DNA of 6,724 nucleotides, from positions 1-6,724 of the forward strand of contig JAFDDL010000196.1 of assembly GCA_019310865.1 (NCBI GenBank), given 5' to 3'. The position numbers and the translations under genes were made by a program. The notes below the pieces were generated by a model, which saw nothing but the letters and a program-made list of their open reading frames with translations, had not been told where the DNA came from and did no database searches. This stretch comes from Deltaproteobacteria bacterium. Its GTDB lineage: Bacteria; Desulfobacterota; Desulfobacteria; Desulfobacterales; JAFDDL01. The stretch's first letter is position 1, and each line of letters starts with the position of its first letter. Shown here piece by piece: positions 6,609 to 6,724 of this stretch.

Positions 6609-6724
6609 AACGTGATATCGTCCAGGGGCAGCAGCTCGTCGTCAGTGTCGGGAAACATCTCGTCCAGTTTTTTCAAACCTGCCAGTACCGAAAGCAACCT
6701 TCCTTTTTTCACCGGTTCCATGAT
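6605..6724 (-). CDS. vapB: VapB antitoxin, C-terminal part only (5' end outside window)
   Basis: An open frame enters from the right edge and ends with TGA at 6605-6607, giving the last 39 residues: IMEPVKKGRLLSVLAGLKKL, then DEMFPDTDDELLPLDDITL. The leading (V)I-x-EP segment matches the end of the AbrB/SpoVT-type DNA-binding fold of VapB antitoxins (typically 75-85 residues, ending in an acidic tail that wraps the toxin). The acidic Asp/Glu-rich tail here fits that role. An internal Met is visible at 6719-6721, but I take it as internal because the frame continues upstream and the family has a DNA-binding domain before this point. The call rests mainly on position and the EP-plus-acidic-tail pattern. 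Confidence 0.75.
   Translation of the reverse strand: MMEPVKKGRLLSVLAGLKKLDEMFPDTDDELLPLDDITL

Overview
The window looks like chromosomal DNA of a Gram-negative bacterium. The proof is a complete TonB-dependent outer-membrane receptor with plug, barrel and a C-terminal aromatic residue. Gene spacing, AAGGAG-type ribosome binding sites and moderate GC content fit a proteobacterium in the broad sense (a sphingomonad-like, other marine or Desulfobacterota lineage). The sequence alone does not let me name a genus, and I see no rRNA, tRNA, IS element, phage gene or CRISPR array.

Layout. (1) Positions 1-2045, minus strand: the first 681 codons of an S9 (prolyl oligopeptidase / dipeptidyl-peptidase IV-like) serine peptidase, cut by the left window edge after the nucleophile Ser621 but before the expected catalytic Asp and His. 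(2) Positions 2046-2232: an AT-rich divergent intergenic region holding a near-perfect 38-bp palindrome (14-bp arms) and a smaller inverted repeat. It is the likely shared control region. (3) Positions 2233-3840, plus strand: a 535-residue S12 (beta-lactamase/D-aminopeptidase-like) serine hydrolase with SxxK and HGG motifs, but with YCC in place of the usual YxN. (4) Positions 3888-6068, plus strand: the TonB-dependent receptor, 47 bp downstream and probably co-transcribed. (5) Positions 6089-6125: a strong intrinsic terminator. (6) Positions 6195-6724, minus strand: a VapBC toxin-antitoxin pair, with complete VapC and only the C-terminus of VapB, overlapping by 4 bp.

How the genes may work together. 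A receptor that imports a ligand across the outer membrane is encoded with an S12 hydrolase and opposite an S9 peptidase, around one palindrome-bearing control region. This suggests a uptake-and-hydrolysis locus for a peptide or peptide-like ligand, possibly one with D-residues or a modified backbone. It recalls, by analogy only, lasso-peptide isopeptidase/receptor neighbourhoods and the use of an S12 enzyme (MlrB) in microcystin breakdown. No precursor peptide, inner-membrane transporter or regulator gene is visible here, so the substrate is unknown. The VapBC pair converges on the receptor gene and appears to be functionally unrelated.
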